43,260 bases of DNA from Gallionella sp. (GCA_030700315.1 JAUYJO010000211.1:1-43260), one strand, 5' to 3'. Positions 33,736 through 43,026 are shown, numbered from the stretch's first letter. The notes: generated by a model from the letters alone, not told the origin. Numbers and translations are program-made.

Positions 33736-33764
33736 AGTATCAATGACCACAGCACACCGGTCAA
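33736..33764 (-). promoter_or_regulatory. Candidate sigma-70 promoter for the restriction/SIR2-HerA operon
   Basis: TTGACC (33764-33759), 17 bp, GATACT (33741-33736) on the minus strand, about 60 bp before the hsdR start and 19 bp after the helicase stop. A TTGACA box lies just upstream. Confidence 0.45.
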
Positions 33765-33782
33765 TGTCAATTTTTCTGGGAA

Positions 33783-36700
33783 TTATGCATCTTCGTCATC
33801 CGGCAACGGCGCCAGCAACGCCGCAATGTCGGCTTCGCCGAACTTGACCAAACCGTTGACATCTTCGGACAGGATGCCGGCGGCAAGCTCGGCTTTCTTT
33901 TCCTGCAACGCCAGAATTTTTTCTTCGATGCTGCCGGCTACCACCAGTTTGTAGACAAACACGTTTTTCGTCTGCCCGAGGCGGTGCGCGCGGTCCGTGG
34001 CCTGGTTTTCCACGGCGGGATTCCACCACGGATCGTAATGAATCACCGTGTCGGCGGTGGTCAGGTTCAGCCCTACCCCGCCCGCTTTGAGGCTGATGAG
34101 GAAAATCGGCACTTCGCCATCCTGGAAGCGGCGCACCACCTCTTCGCGGTTTTGCGTGTCGCCGGTGAGTTTCACGTAATCAAGTTTTTCGCGCGCCAGT
34201 TCTGTTTCGATCAATTCGAGCATCGAGGTGAATTGCGAGAACACCAGGATGCGCCGGCCTTCGTTGACCAGTTCCGGCAGCATTTCCATCAGCAAGTCGA
34301 GCTTGGCGCGTTCCTTGACTTTTTTGGCGGCGGTCAATTTCACCAGGCGCGGGTCGCAGCATACCTGGCGCAATTTGAGCAGCGCATCGAGAATGATGAT
34401 GTGGCTGCGCGCGAAACCTTTGCTGGCGATTTCTTCGCGGACGCGATCATCCATCGCGGTACGCACCGTTTCGTAAAGGTCGCGCTGTCCACCCTCCAGT
34501 TCGACGGTACGGATGATGAATGTTTTGGGCGGCAATTCCTGCGCAACGTCTTCCTTGCGCCTGCGCATGATGAACGGCTTGACGCGCCTGGCCAACAGAT
34601 CGCGACGCAATTTGTTGCCCAGTTTTTCAATCGGATTGCGCCAGGTTTTAGTGAACTCCTTGGACGTGTTCAACAAGCCTGGCAGCAGGAAGTCAAACTG
34701 CGCCCAAAGCTCGCCCAGATGGTTCTCCAGCGGTGTGCCGGTAAGACACAAGCGATGCCGCGCGTTCAGCTTGCGCACCACTTGCGCCGCCTGGCTGCGC
34801 ACGTTTTTCACCGTTTGCGCCTCATCCAGGATCAGCAAATGGTAGTCATGTTCCGCCAAGGCACCCTCATCGCGCCACAGCAGCGGGTAGGTGGTGAGAA
34901 TGACGTCATGCTGCGGGATCGTGGGAAAATGCTCCGCCCGTTCCTTGCCGTGCAGAGACAGCAACTTGAGTTGCGGGGCAAACCGTTCCGCCTCGCGTTT
35001 CCAGTTGAAGATCAGCGAGGTGGGCAGCACCACCAGTGACGGCTTATCCATGCGCCCGCTTTGTTTTTCGAGCAACAGATGCGCCAGGGCCTGCGCGGTC
35101 TTACCCAGCCCCATGTCATCGGCCAGTATCCCGGACAGATTCTGCTCGCGCAGGTATTGCAGCCAGGATAAGCCTTCGAGCTGATAGGGGCGCAACTGCA
35201 ACACAAAGCCCTCGGGCGGGTTCACCGCCTTGATGCCGGCGGTATTCTTGAGCTTGTTGGCGAGTTTTGTGACGGCATCCATACCCTTGAACTGCCAGCG
35301 CTCCATAGCGGCCAATTCATCGATACGCTCGACATCAAAGCGGGACAGACGAATTCCACTGCTTTCGCTATCGAACAGTTCGATCAGGGTGCGCGCCAGC
35401 GGCTTGATGCGTCCGGCGGGAACATGCACCCTGCCGCCTTCCTTGAGCAGCAATTCGATCTGTTCATCGTCGCCCATTTTTTCCAACTGGGACGCATCCA
35501 GCCAGCGCGGGTCAATCTTGAACAAAGCATGCAGCATGGGCGCCAGCGGCAAGCGCCGACCATTGACCACGATGCCCATGTTCAGGCTGAACCAGCCGTC
35601 ATCTTCCTCGCCGAATTCCGCTTCCCATGCTTCCACTTCGAGAACATGGTGGCGGAAACCCTGCGGGACAACAACCTCCCATCCCGCCGCCCGCATCAGC
35701 GGAATCGTTTGCTGCATAAACGGTGGCCAGGCCTTCTCGCTCTCCAGCGCAAAAATCGGCTGTTCGCCGATGTTGCCGGACAGCCTGAAAACCGGCATCT
35801 CTTCCAGCCCATATGTGGCTAGCGACTTGATAAAACGTTTTTCGCCTGGCGGGTTGCGCGTCACGCGCACCGTCTCGCCATTTTTCAGCGTGACAAAATC
35901 GCCCGGGTGGCCGGGCGGCAAAATGGCCTCGCCATAACGGAACCTGACGCGCGCAAAATCCAGTCTCTGCGTACCGTAGGGATAGCCGCGATAACTGCTC
36001 ATCCATGCCGGCTCCGAGGTATCCAGCAGCAGCATCGGCGTCAACGGGCTTACCAGCGTGCGCAGCCGCTCGGTGCTGGGTGGCGGCAGATCGGGCACCA
36101 TTTCGCGCAGCACCTCGGACACCACCGGCACATCGATTTCGGCGAGCGGCGGCATATCGAGCAACTGCATAACCTGCGCGGGCGGCAATGGCGTCTGCAA
36201 CTGGCCGATTTCGCCTGTGCCAGGGTCGACATACCAGACCGCCTCATCGAACGGAAATACCTCCAGCGCCGCGCCGCTGACAATACGCGGAACCATGCGC
36301 CCCGACTCGACGACGCCCCACTCCAGCCGCGCCTTGCGCACCTTGCCCTGCTTGAGATGAACCGGCTCAGACCTCAGGTAACGGTTACCCGCAACCGCTT
36401 CCATGAAAAACAAGCGCCCGCTCGCCAGCATACGGGTCAAAATCTCGTTGCCCTTCGCGTTCTTGATGGGGAAGTAGTCATGCCTGTCGCGCTGTTGCCA
36501 CAACATGCGCAGAATCGGCAGATCTTCCTCGGTAATAAACTGCGGCGGTTTTATCAGAGCGCGCTCGACGTTGCCCCATTCCTCAAACCTGCCCGTCAGG
36601 TGCCCCTCGGCATCAAACTTTCCCTTGTAAGTGCCAAAAACATAAGCGCCAGAATAGGCGGATTTGGTCAGCACATAGCACAACTTCTCGGGCCTCGGCG

Positions 36701-37076
36701 CAGACTTCGCGGTTTTTTTCGGCGGAGCTTTTGCCGTGCGCCGGAAAGATTCGACCCACTCCAGCACGGCGTGATTGATGACGGGCGTGCGCGGCAAAGA
36801 CAAGGCCGACAGCAGCACCGCCGCACTATGCTTGCATTTCCATCGCACCGGACAATTGCATGAGGCTTCGACCTCCAATTCGCCCGCCAAACCCGCAGTA
36901 AATGTTATGCCCACCTGATAAGGATGGGAGGCTGTCCCCTTGACCTCCGCGATGATTTTGTCGGGGCGGATTTCCAGATGGCTGATCGAATTCAGGTAAG
37001 CCTTGGCTTTCTGGATTTCTCCCTGGCCGTACCAGCGGATAACGTCCTTGATGGTGTATGACTGTGAGAGTGACAT
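33783..37076 (-). CDS. SNF2-family helicase with N-terminal SWIM zinc finger
   Basis: The 1097-residue protein opens with a SWIM finger: C73-x-C75-x5-C81-x-H83 in CNCPVRWKCKH. A long middle region of unknown fold follows (about 100-610), then the SNF2 ATPase: LRPYQLEGLSWLQYL, Walker A DDMGLGKT (near 652), LILDEAQ (near 747), LTGTPLENHLGELW, and the C-terminal half VFSQFTSMLELIE, LKAGGVGLNLT and ATDRAHRLGQTKNVFVYKL. It is a double-stranded DNA translocase that would remodel protein-DNA complexes. Bacterial SWIM-SNF2 proteins are widespread and mostly uncharacterised. It lies 106 bp upstream of hsdR on the same strand, but a separate promoter for hsdR suggests an independent unit; a defence role is only suggested by position. 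Confidence 0.92.
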   Translation of the reverse strand: MSLSQSYTIKDVIRWYGQGEIQKAKAYLNSISHLEIRPDKIIAEVKGTASHPYQVGITFTAGLAGELEVEASCNCPVRWKCKHSAAVLLSALSLPRTPVINHAVLEWVESFRRTAKAPPKKTAKSAPRPEKLCYVLTKSAYSGAYVFGTYKGKFDAEGHLTGRFEEWGNVERALIKPPQFITEEDLPILRMLWQQRDRHDYFPIKNAKGNEILTRMLASGRLFFMEAVAGNRYLRSEPVHLKQGKVRKARLEWGVVESGRMVPRIVSGAALEVFPFDEAVWYVDPGTGEIGQLQTPLPPAQVMQLLDMPPLAEIDVPVVSEVLREMVPDLPPPSTERLRTLVSPLTPMLLLDTSEPAWMSSYRGYPYGTQRLDFARVRFRYGEAILPPGHPGDFVTLKNGETVRVTRNPPGEKRFIKSLATYGLEEMPVFRLSGNIGEQPIFALESEKAWPPFMQQTIPLMRAAGWEVVVPQGFRHHVLEVEAWEAEFGEEDDGWFSLNMGIVVNGRRLPLAPMLHALFKIDPRWLDASQLEKMGDDEQIELLLKEGGRVHVPAGRIKPLARTLIELFDSESSGIRLSRFDVERIDELAAMERWQFKGMDAVTKLANKLKNTAGIKAVNPPEGFVLQLRPYQLEGLSWLQYLREQNLSGILADDMGLGKTAQALAHLLLEKQSGRMDKPSLVVLPTSLIFNWKREAERFAPQLKLLSLHGKERAEHFPTIPQHDVILTTYPLLWRDEGALAEHDYHLLILDEAQTVKNVRSQAAQVVRKLNARHRLCLTGTPLENHLGELWAQFDFLLPGLLNTSKEFTKTWRNPIEKLGNKLRRDLLARRVKPFIMRRRKEDVAQELPPKTFIIRTVELEGGQRDLYETVRTAMDDRVREEIASKGFARSHIIILDALLKLRQVCCDPRLVKLTAAKKVKERAKLDLLMEMLPELVNEGRRILVFSQFTSMLELIETELAREKLDYVKLTGDTQNREEVVRRFQDGEVPIFLISLKAGGVGLNLTTADTVIHYDPWWNPAVENQATDRAHRLGQTKNVFVYKLVVAGSIEEKILALQEKKAELAAGILSEDVNGLVKFGEADIAALLAPLPDDEDA

Positions 37077-37479
37077 GATTGGAATGAAGATGTGGCTTAA
37101 ATTAAATGACCTGCGGGAAAACTGGGTGGGTTATTGTGTGAGCCCCTCAAAGTGGCCAATAAAACGTGAGCCGCCTTCAGGCGGCTGAATTTCCACTCCT
37201 TCCCCCTTGCAGGGGGAAGGTTGGGATTAACCAGCGACTTGGCTGCGGTCTTTTGCAGCCTAGTCGAATGGCTAGTTGTTTCATCGAGGGGGTAGAAATT
37301 TGGTTTGTGCTCATGCCTGGCTTCTACCCCCTCCCTAACCCTCCCCCTGCAAGGGGGAGGGAATGATGTTGCTAAATTTTAACGTTGCCCTTTATGGCCG
37401 CCGGAACGGTCAAACCTAACTGAGCCCCCATCGATTCTGGATAAAGATCAGGGCATAGCCGGGGGTTTACCACACCGAA
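37077..37479. repeat. 403-bp gene-free spacer with nested repeats between the SNF2 gene and der
   Basis: A family A element (about 37195-37367: CCTTCCCCCTTGCAGGGGGA on the left, CTACCCCCTCCCTAACCCTC on the right) is split by a family B hairpin (37225-37283). The left part breaks after AAGGTTGGGAT and resumes at GGGGGTAGAAATT, which are contiguous in other copies. No gene was seen. Confidence 0.75.
37225..37283 (-). repeat. Hairpin repeat family B, copy 4, nested in a family A repeat
   Basis: Nearly identical to the copy at 7001-7058 (same GGCTGC / GCAGCC stem, same flanks), 30 kb away. It interrupts a family A element. Confidence 0.8.
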
Positions 37480-38883
37480 TTATCCATACAGCTTGCGCCC
37501 GCGTATCCGTGCGCGATGCGCCTTGCGTTGCTCGGCCTCGGTGAGCGGCCTGGGCTTCTTGTCCTCGAACGGGTTCTTGCTGGAATTGAATTGAATCCTG
37601 AGCGGCGTGCCTTGCAGCTTGAATATCTCGCAGAAGGTGCGCTCCAGATAGCGGGTATAGCTGGCCGGCACATCCTCCAGCCCGCTGCCGTGAATCACGA
37701 TCAGCGGCGGATTGCTGCCGCCCTGATGGGCGTAACGCATCTTGGGGGTGAAGCGTCCGCTCTTGGGCGGCGCTTGCTTCTCCAGTGCGGCGATCAGCGC
37801 GCGGGTAAGCTTCGGCGTGGAAAGTTTCGCCATCGCCGCCGCATAGGCGTCGTCCACCGACTTCAATACCTTGTCCACGCCCGTGCCGTTCAACGCGGAA
37901 ATATAGTGCAGCTTGGCGAAACTCAAAAAATGCAGCTTGCGCTCGATGTCGCTCTTGACTGTATCGCGCTGGTGCGCATCCAAACCGTCCCATTTGTTGA
38001 CCGCCAGCACCAGCGCACGCCCCGCCTGCAACACGAAATCGGCGACGTGCGCGTCCTGCTCGGTAATCTGGTCGCGCGCGTCCACCACCAGCACCACCAC
38101 GTTGGCATCCTCGATGGCCTGCATGGTCTTGATCACGGAAAATTTTTCCACCGCCTCGTCCACCTTGCCGCGCCGCCGCACACCGGCGGTATCGATGATG
38201 GTGTACTGCTTGCCGCCACGCTCGAAGTCGATGTAGATGGAATCGCGCGTAGTGCCCGGCTGATCAAACGCGATCACGCGCTGCTCGCCGAGAATGGCGT
38301 TCACCAAGGTGGATTTGCCGACATTCGGGCGGCCGACGATGGCCAGTTTTGGGGGATGTGCGTGGCCAGCTTCTTCTTCATCTGCCTCAAGCGGAAAATT
38401 CTCCAGCGCGATCTCCACCACTTCGCTCACGTTGTCGCCATGCGCCGAGGAAATCGGCAACGGTTCGCCCAGGCCCAACTCGAAAAATTCGGCGGTTACC
38501 TTGGCGCGCTGCATCCCCTCCGCCTTGTTGACCAGCAGCAGAATCGGCTTGCCGGTCTTGCGCAATTGCCCGGCGATGAGGGTGTCCTGCGGCGTGCAGC
38601 CGGCGCGGCCATCGACCAGGAACAGCACCATGTCTGCCTCGTCCACCGCCTGGCGGCTTTGCTTGGCCATCTCGAACATGATGCCATCCTTGGCGACCGG
38701 TTCCAGCCCGCCGGTATCCACCACCAGATAAGGTCTTTCCCCTACCCGACCCTTTCCATAATGGCGGTCGCGCGTCAACCCCGGCTGGTCGGCGACCAGC
38801 GCGTCGCGGCTGCGCGTGAGGCGGTTGAACAGCGTGGACTTTCCCACATTCGGACGACCGACTAATACTAGAGTGGGCAACAT
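37480..38883 (-). CDS. der: Ribosome-assembly GTPase Der (EngA)
   Basis: The 467-residue essential GTPase has two G domains in tandem and a KH-like C-terminus. Domain 1: GRPNVGKST (G1), DTGGLEP (G3), NKAEG (G4). Domain 2: GRPNVGKST again, DTAGVRRR and NKWDG. The C-terminal part includes [16 protein letters not shown] and [14 protein letters not shown]. It binds the 50S subunit and helps its late assembly. ATG 38883 ([12 protein letters not shown]) is chosen because the upstream in-frame extension is not conserved and starts in a repeat-like region. Only a weak AGG lies upstream. Its common neighbours (hisS, bamB) are not beside it; the SNF2 gene and repeats occupy one side. Confidence 0.95.
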   Translation of the reverse strand: MLPTLVLVGRPNVGKSTLFNRLTRSRDALVADQPGLTRDRHYGKGRVGERPYLVVDTGGLEPVAKDGIMFEMAKQSRQAVDEADMVLFLVDGRAGCTPQDTLIAGQLRKTGKPILLLVNKAEGMQRAKVTAEFFELGLGEPLPISSAHGDNVSEVVEIALENFPLEADEEEAGHAHPPKLAIVGRPNVGKSTLVNAILGEQRVIAFDQPGTTRDSIYIDFERGGKQYTIIDTAGVRRRGKVDEAVEKFSVIKTMQAIEDANVVVLVVDARDQITEQDAHVADFVLQAGRALVLAVNKWDGLDAHQRDTVKSDIERKLHFLSFAKLHYISALNGTGVDKVLKSVDDAYAAAMAKLSTPKLTRALIAALEKQAPPKSGRFTPKMRYAHQGGSNPPLIVIHGSGLEDVPASYTRYLERTFCEIFKLQGTPLRIQFNSSKNPFEDKKPRPLTEAEQRKAHRARIRGRKLYG

Positions 38884-39382
38884 TAGGGAGCCTGAAATAA
38901 ACCTGAGTTGCGTATTATCCCGCGATTCCAGCACCAGCGGGAATCCAGTTGATAAAATAATTTCCGGCGCAGCGGGATAGCAGCGTGGCAACGCCCGTTT
39001 TCGGGACTTTTGCCCGGATCGCTCAAGTGGGCCAAGCGGCTGGGGCGAGACGCAAATTTACACATTCAGCCCCAATAACCCATTGGAAACCAACCCACCT
39101 CCCCCTTTGCAAAAGGGGAATACAACGCCACGAGCCAATTCATGGCGAATGGACAATCCGGGTTTAACTCGCGCTTGTCCCGCCCTGCATACGGGTGTAA
39201 ATTGCCGCTTCATTGATCGAGAAGTAACCGATGAGCACCGCCACACTTTCGAGCGACTAACCTGAGAACGGCTCAAGTAGATAGCAGAAAAACAATTTGG
39301 GCCCGCTTAATCCGCGACTGATATTCAGCATTTGATTCTCGGGCTATACTACGGCTGACCTTCAACTCGAGCGGGGTGTGTG
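38884..39382. other. 499-bp region without a clear gene between der and the first toxin-antitoxin pair
   Basis: It holds a partial family A hairpin (CCTCCCCCTTTGCAAAAGGGG, about 39100-39119), a stretch at 39163-39190 that resembles the right end of family B (GGTTTAACTCGCGCTTGTCC against GGTTAACGCTGCGCTTATCC), and a possible -10 TATACT (39345-39350) for the toxin-antitoxin operon without a good -35. The short open frames here are not convincing. Confidence 0.5.
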
Positions 39383-39622
39383 ATGGGCTACGCAGAACTG
39401 ATCAGCAAGCTGGAAGCGCTTCCGCGCGAGAAGCAGGCGGAGGTTTTTGAGTTCGTCGAATTTCTTTCGGCACGTTGTGGCACATCAACCGGAAAACCGA
39501 TCACCCATACCGAATGGACAGATGCCGAGTTCTCGGAATTATCCATAACCCAAGCAATGCGCGGCATGGAACAAGAGACCGCCACCTACACACGTGAAGA
39601 CTTGCGGGAACGCTGGCAATGA
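39383..39622 (+). CDS. DUF2281/VapB-like antitoxin
   Basis: The 79-residue protein begins MGYAELISKLEALPREKQAEVFEFVEFLSAR, the L-x-x-L-P-x-x-x-x-x-E-V-x-x-F-x-x-F-L pattern of DUF2281-type antitoxins. The rest (TEWTDAEFSELSITQAMRGMEQET...YTREDLRERWQ) would be the toxin-binding tail, unstructured until bound. It overlaps the toxin gene by 4 nt (ATGA), the usual coupling in toxin-antitoxin operons. A GTG lies directly before the ATG; I keep the ATG. It probably represses its own promoter with the toxin, as in related pairs. Confidence 0.8.
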   Translation: MGYAELISKLEALPREKQAEVFEFVEFLSARCGTSTGKPITHTEWTDAEFSELSITQAMRGMEQETATYTREDLRERWQ

Positions 39623-39966
39623 AACGTGCGGGGCAGATCGTTCTTACACCCTTCCCATACACCGATCTCAGCGGAGCCAAATTGCGCCCCGTACTCATGT
39701 TGCGGCAAGCCTCCAGGTTTGACGACTGGCTGGTTTGCATGGTGTCTTCGCAAGTGCAACAAGCCGAAACCAACCTCGATGAAATTCTTACCCCAGCCGA
39801 TCCAGATTTCGCCAACTCCGGCTTGAAAGCTCCCAGCGTGCTGCGCCTCTCGCGGTTAGCAGTGCTGGATGGATCACGGCTACTGGGCAGCATCGGCGCG
39901 ATCAGCGAAGAACGACTGGGGAACGTGCGCCAACGGCTGGCGAAGTGGGTTGCGTCAGAGAGATAA
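39619..39966 (+). CDS. PemK/MazF-like mRNA interferase toxin
   Basis: The 115-residue protein starts KRAGQIVLTPFPYTDLSGAKLRPVLML, with the conserved P-F-x-Y-x-D-L-x-x-x-K-x-R-P-V-L/V motif of the PemK/MazF/Kid fold, and continues VCMVSSQV and LKAPSVLRLSRLAVLDGSRLLGSIG, matching the family's beta-barrel and final strands. Such toxins cut mRNA at short sequences. It is paired with the DUF2281-like antitoxin just upstream. The 3' part of this gene plus 20 bp (39788-39986) is repeated at 40825-41023, about 1 kb downstream, without any length change. Confidence 0.88.
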   Translation: MKRAGQIVLTPFPYTDLSGAKLRPVLMLRQASRFDDWLVCMVSSQVQQAETNLDEILTPADPDFANSGLKAPSVLRLSRLAVLDGSRLLGSIGAISEERLGNVRQRLAKWVASER

Positions 39967-39986
39967 ACTGAGCCTGGCCCCTTTTA
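39788..39986 (+). repeat. 199-bp direct repeat, left copy (3' end of the PemK/MazF toxin)
   Basis: It matches 40825-41023 over the full 199 bp with only a handful of substitutions and no gaps, and continues past the stop codon to CTGAGCCTGGCCCCTTTTA. The two copies bracket the DUF433/DUF5615 pair. Confidence 0.92.
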
Positions 39987-40206
39987 CGCTTTTACGACAC
40001 TTATCGCGGTCAGACAAAATGCCGAAATCCGCACTACGCGGGTTTGCCTATCGCGATTAAATTGCGATTGAATTGAATTGCCAAGCAGCAAAGCCTGAAG
40101 GATACTGCCGACGCAGCAAAAATTCACTACATTGTTTCATCAGGAAACCGGCTTCAGCAAACAGACAGGCCGCGTTTCTTACAATGTTTATTAAGGAGTC
40201 AGTCAG

Positions 40207-40434
40207 ATGAATTGGCAACAACGCATTCACGTCGATCCCGCCATTTGCAAGGGGCGCGCCTGCATTACCGGGACTCGCATAACGGTCAGCAGCGTGCTCG
40301 ATAATCTGGCGGAAGGCATGACGGTCGAGGCCATCGTCGCCAGCTACCCGCCGCTTTCCGCAAACGATGTGCATGCCTGCATGGCTTATGCGGCGGCCTT
40401 GGCTCATGAGGAGCTGGTGCCGCTGGCAGCATGA
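40207..40434 (+). CDS. DUF433-family antitoxin
   Basis: The 75-residue protein reads RIHVDPAICKGRACITGTRITVSSVLDNLAEGMTVEAIVASYPPLSANDVHACMAYA. This is the DUF433 pattern (I-x-x-x-P-x-x-x-x-G-x-P-x-I-x-G-T-R-I-x-V) with a winged helix-turn-helix-like DNA-binding fold, found as antitoxin to DUF5615 toxins. AAGGAG lies 8 nt before the ATG. It overlaps the next gene by 4 nt (ATGA). With its partner it is a complete second toxin-antitoxin module, located between two copies of the 3' end of the PemK-like toxin. Confidence 0.88.
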   Translation: MNWQQRIHVDPAICKGRACITGTRITVSSVLDNLAEGMTVEAIVASYPPLSANDVHACMAYAAALAHEELVPLAA

Positions 40435-40790
40435 AGTTCAAGATCGACCAGAATCTGCCGATTGAAGCCGCTGATCTGCTCACGGTAGCAGGCCATGATG
40501 CCATGACGGTCTATCAGCAATCATTGGGGGGTGCCTCCGATGAGCGCATCGTCGATGTGTGCAAGGAAGAAAACCGCATTCTGATTACCGCCGACCTCGA
40601 CCTGTCAGACATCCGGCGCTACCCTCCGGCACATACACCCGGATACATGGTGCTGCGCTTGCCACGACAAAGCAAACAGGCATTGCTTGATCTGTTGGCA
40701 AAAGCGATTCCCATGCTCGCGTTGCATCCGATCAAGGGACGGCTTTGGATTGTAGAACCTGATCGCTTGAGGATACGCGGCGGGAAGTGA
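40431..40790 (+). CDS. DUF5615 (PIN-like) toxin
   Basis: The 119-residue protein begins MKFKIDQNLPIEAADLLTVAGHDAMTV, with the family's D-x-x-L-P start, and has the central acidic motif ILITADLDLSDIRRYPP; both supply the acidic residues of a PIN-like nuclease site. Family members act as RNase toxins with DUF433 antitoxins. Overlap with the antitoxin by 4 nt supports the pairing. The C-terminus (LKGRLWIVEPDRLRIRG-like) is complete. It ends 35 bp before the second copy of the PemK 3' end. Confidence 0.85.
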   Translation: MKFKIDQNLPIEAADLLTVAGHDAMTVYQQSLGGASDERIVDVCKEENRILITADLDLSDIRRYPPAHTPGYMVLRLPRQSKQALLDLLAKAIPMLALHPIKGRLWIVEPDRLRIRGGK

Positions 40791-40824
40791 TTTTGAAATT
40801 CGAGCCTGGAACCTTTAATCTTTG

Positions 40825-41023
40825 TTACCCCAGCCGATCCCGGTTTCGCCAACTCCGGCTTGAAAGCACCCAGCGTGCTGCGCCTCTCGCGGCTAGCAGT
40901 GCTGGATGGATCACGGCTACTGGGCAGCATCGGCGCGATCAGCGAAGAACGACTGGGGAACGTGCGCCAGCGGCTGGCGAAGTGGGTTGCGTCAGAGAGA
41001 TAAACTGAGCCTGGCCCCTTTTA
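40825..41023 (+). pseudogene. 199-bp direct repeat, right copy: truncated PemK/MazF toxin fragment
   Basis: The fragment encodes the last part of the PemK/MazF toxin (from TPADP...FANSGLKAPSVLRLSRLAVLDGS to VASER, stop TAA at 40999-41001), without the N-terminal active-site half or a start. It is almost identical to 39788-39986. It marks the right boundary of the inserted or duplicated segment that carries the DUF433/DUF5615 module. Confidence 0.9.
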
Positions 41024-41033
41024 GCCAGGCTTT
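41007..41033 (+). terminator. Terminator-like hairpin after the toxin-antitoxin region
   Basis: AGCCTGG and CCAGGCT pair around CCCCTTTTAG, followed by TTTGTT. In the left copy of the repeat, the sequence diverges before the second arm, so only the right copy can form the hairpin. Confidence 0.5.
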
Positions 41034-41086
41034 GTTAATGAATGATTTAGTAAATAACCAGCGGTGTGCGGAAGGGAAGCAATGCA

Positions 41087-42958
41087 ATGTTTGATACTAC
41101 AAAAGAAGACCTAAAGGACATTCTTAGAAAGGTTAATGAAGGCAAGCTGCAACTACCAGACTTTCAGCGAGATTACGTTTGGAGCGACGAGGATGTAAGG
41201 AGTCTCGTCGCTTCAATCGGAAAAGGCTTTCCTGTTGGTGCGCTACTTACACTGGAAACAGGCGGCGAAGTAGAGTTTAAGCCGCGTACCCTTGAAGGCG
41301 TTGCGGCAAGTGGAGTCAGCCCTGTTGAATTGCTGCTTGATGGTCAGCAGAGGATGACTTCGTTATACCAAGTGATGTATTCCAAAGCCGCCGTCAAGAC
41401 CAAGACAGCAAGGGGTGCGCTCATTGAGCGTTTTTACTATCTCGACATCAAGAAGGCCATCAAGGGTTCCGCGCACCTTGAAGATTCAATCATTGGTGTA
41501 CCTGCTGACCGTATCATTCGCACAGATTTTGGTAAAACCGTTAGCCTAGATGTTTCAAAGCGTGAGCTTGAGTTTGAGCGCGATCTTTTCCCACTCAATC
41601 ATGTGTTCGATAGTCGCAACTGGTTCTATGACTGGCGTGATTATTGGCGTGCTAAAAACCGCGACGTTTCCGATCTGGATCGCGATTTTGTTCAAGGTGT
41701 TGTGGAGTCTATAGAACGCTACAAAATGCCGATTATTCGTCTTGACCGAACCAATAGTCGAGAGGCGATCTGCCTGGTATTTGAAAAGGTCAATGTTGGT
41801 GGTAAGAAACTTGATGCCTTCGAGTTGGTTACTGCTATTTATGCGGCTCGCAGCTTTGACCTTCGCGAAGACTGGAACGGTGTGCAGTCGAAGGGACAAT
41901 TAGGCAGAAGAGCACGGATGATAGGCACGCCAAATCGTCGCGACACTCTGACTCAAATCGCAAGCACAGATTTTTTGCAGGCTTGTACGCTGCTTCATAC
42001 GAGGGAAGTTAGACTGGCTAAGATTGCTGAAGGTCTTAAAGATAAAGATGTACCCCAGATTTCCTGCCAGCGAGCAGCGTTACTTGGACTTCCTCTGGAT
42101 GCATATCTTAAATATGCCGATGTAATCGAGGGTGGTTTTGTTGAGGCAGGAGCTTTTCTCAACGAGCAAAAAATTATCTGGCATAGGGATGTTCCTTATC
42201 CGCCCCTGATTGTAGGCATCGCTTCGTTGTTTGCTATTCTAGGACGGGAGGCACAAACCGCCAAGGCGAAAAAGCAGATCGGGCAATGGTTTTGGTCTGT
42301 CACAATGGGCGAACTTTATGGCTCCAGTACGGAATCGAGACTTGCACGCGATGTCCCTGAGTTGGTCGATTGGATAAAAGGTAAAGGCGATCGTCCGAGG
42401 TCGCTCGATGAAGCTGTATTCCAGAGCGTACGGCTTAAATCTTTGCGCCTCAGATTATCTGCCGCCTACAAGGGACTGCACGCGCTATTGATGCGACATG
42501 GATGTCGTGACTTCATCACAGGTAAAGAAGCTGATCTGATGACTTTTTTTAACGATAAAATCGACATTCACCACATTTTCCCGCAAGACTGGTGCAAGAA
42601 GCAGGCGATTTCTCGTGCAGTGTATGACTCGATCATTAACAAAACGCCCTTGTCTAAACGCTCAAATATCGCTATTGGTGGAGACGCACCATCGGTATAT
42701 TTGAAGCGAATTGAGACCGCACATGGATTATCGTCGGACGATCTGGATAAGATTCTACGCACTCATTTAGTCGATCCCACCCATTTACGAAATGACGACT
42801 TTGATGCTTTCTTTGCAGCACGGACTAATGCACTTGCCCAGCTTGTTGCCGAGGCAATGGATAAACCTGTCGTTGAAGAGCAAGGCAGCAACGAAGCTGA
42901 GATTGATATTGGCGATGTCGGCGATGAAGATGATGTTGGCTACGAAGAAACTGCATAG
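41087..42958 (+). CDS. DUF262/DUF1524 (GmrSD-like) HNH nuclease
   Basis: The 623-residue protein has an N-terminal DUF262 domain with LPDFQRDYVWSDEDVRSLV (from about residue 23) and the ParB-like nucleotide-binding motif LLDGQQRMTSLY (DGQQR at 85-89). A long helical linker follows, and a C-terminal DUF1524-type HNH nuclease with DIHHIFPQDW (about 493-502) and NKTPLSKRSNIAIG. The fused form resembles GmrSD and BrxU, type IV enzymes that hydrolyse NTP and cut modified (for example glucosylated hydroxymethylcytosine) phage DNA. The C-terminus ends in an acidic tail (EIDIGDVGDEDDVGYEE). ATG 41087 follows GGAAGGGAAG by 8 nt; an in-frame GTG at 41066 is less likely. Lower GC than neighbouring genes suggests transfer. 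Confidence 0.88.
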   Translation: MFDTTKEDLKDILRKVNEGKLQLPDFQRDYVWSDEDVRSLVASIGKGFPVGALLTLETGGEVEFKPRTLEGVAASGVSPVELLLDGQQRMTSLYQVMYSKAAVKTKTARGALIERFYYLDIKKAIKGSAHLEDSIIGVPADRIIRTDFGKTVSLDVSKRELEFERDLFPLNHVFDSRNWFYDWRDYWRAKNRDVSDLDRDFVQGVVESIERYKMPIIRLDRTNSREAICLVFEKVNVGGKKLDAFELVTAIYAARSFDLREDWNGVQSKGQLGRRARMIGTPNRRDTLTQIASTDFLQACTLLHTREVRLAKIAEGLKDKDVPQISCQRAALLGLPLDAYLKYADVIEGGFVEAGAFLNEQKIIWHRDVPYPPLIVGIASLFAILGREAQTAKAKKQIGQWFWSVTMGELYGSSTESRLARDVPELVDWIKGKGDRPRSLDEAVFQSVRLKSLRLRLSAAYKGLHALLMRHGCRDFITGKEADLMTFFNDKIDIHHIFPQDWCKKQAISRAVYDSIINKTPLSKRSNIAIGGDAPSVYLKRIETAHGLSSDDLDKILRTHLVDPTHLRNDDFDAFFAARTNALAQLVAEAMDKPVVEEQGSNEAEIDIGDVGDEDDVGYEETA

Positions 42959-43026
42959 AGCCCGTTGTGCAGGATGTGAGCGATGAAATCGTCTCCAATG
43001 GCAACTCGCTACGTGCCGCGAAACCG

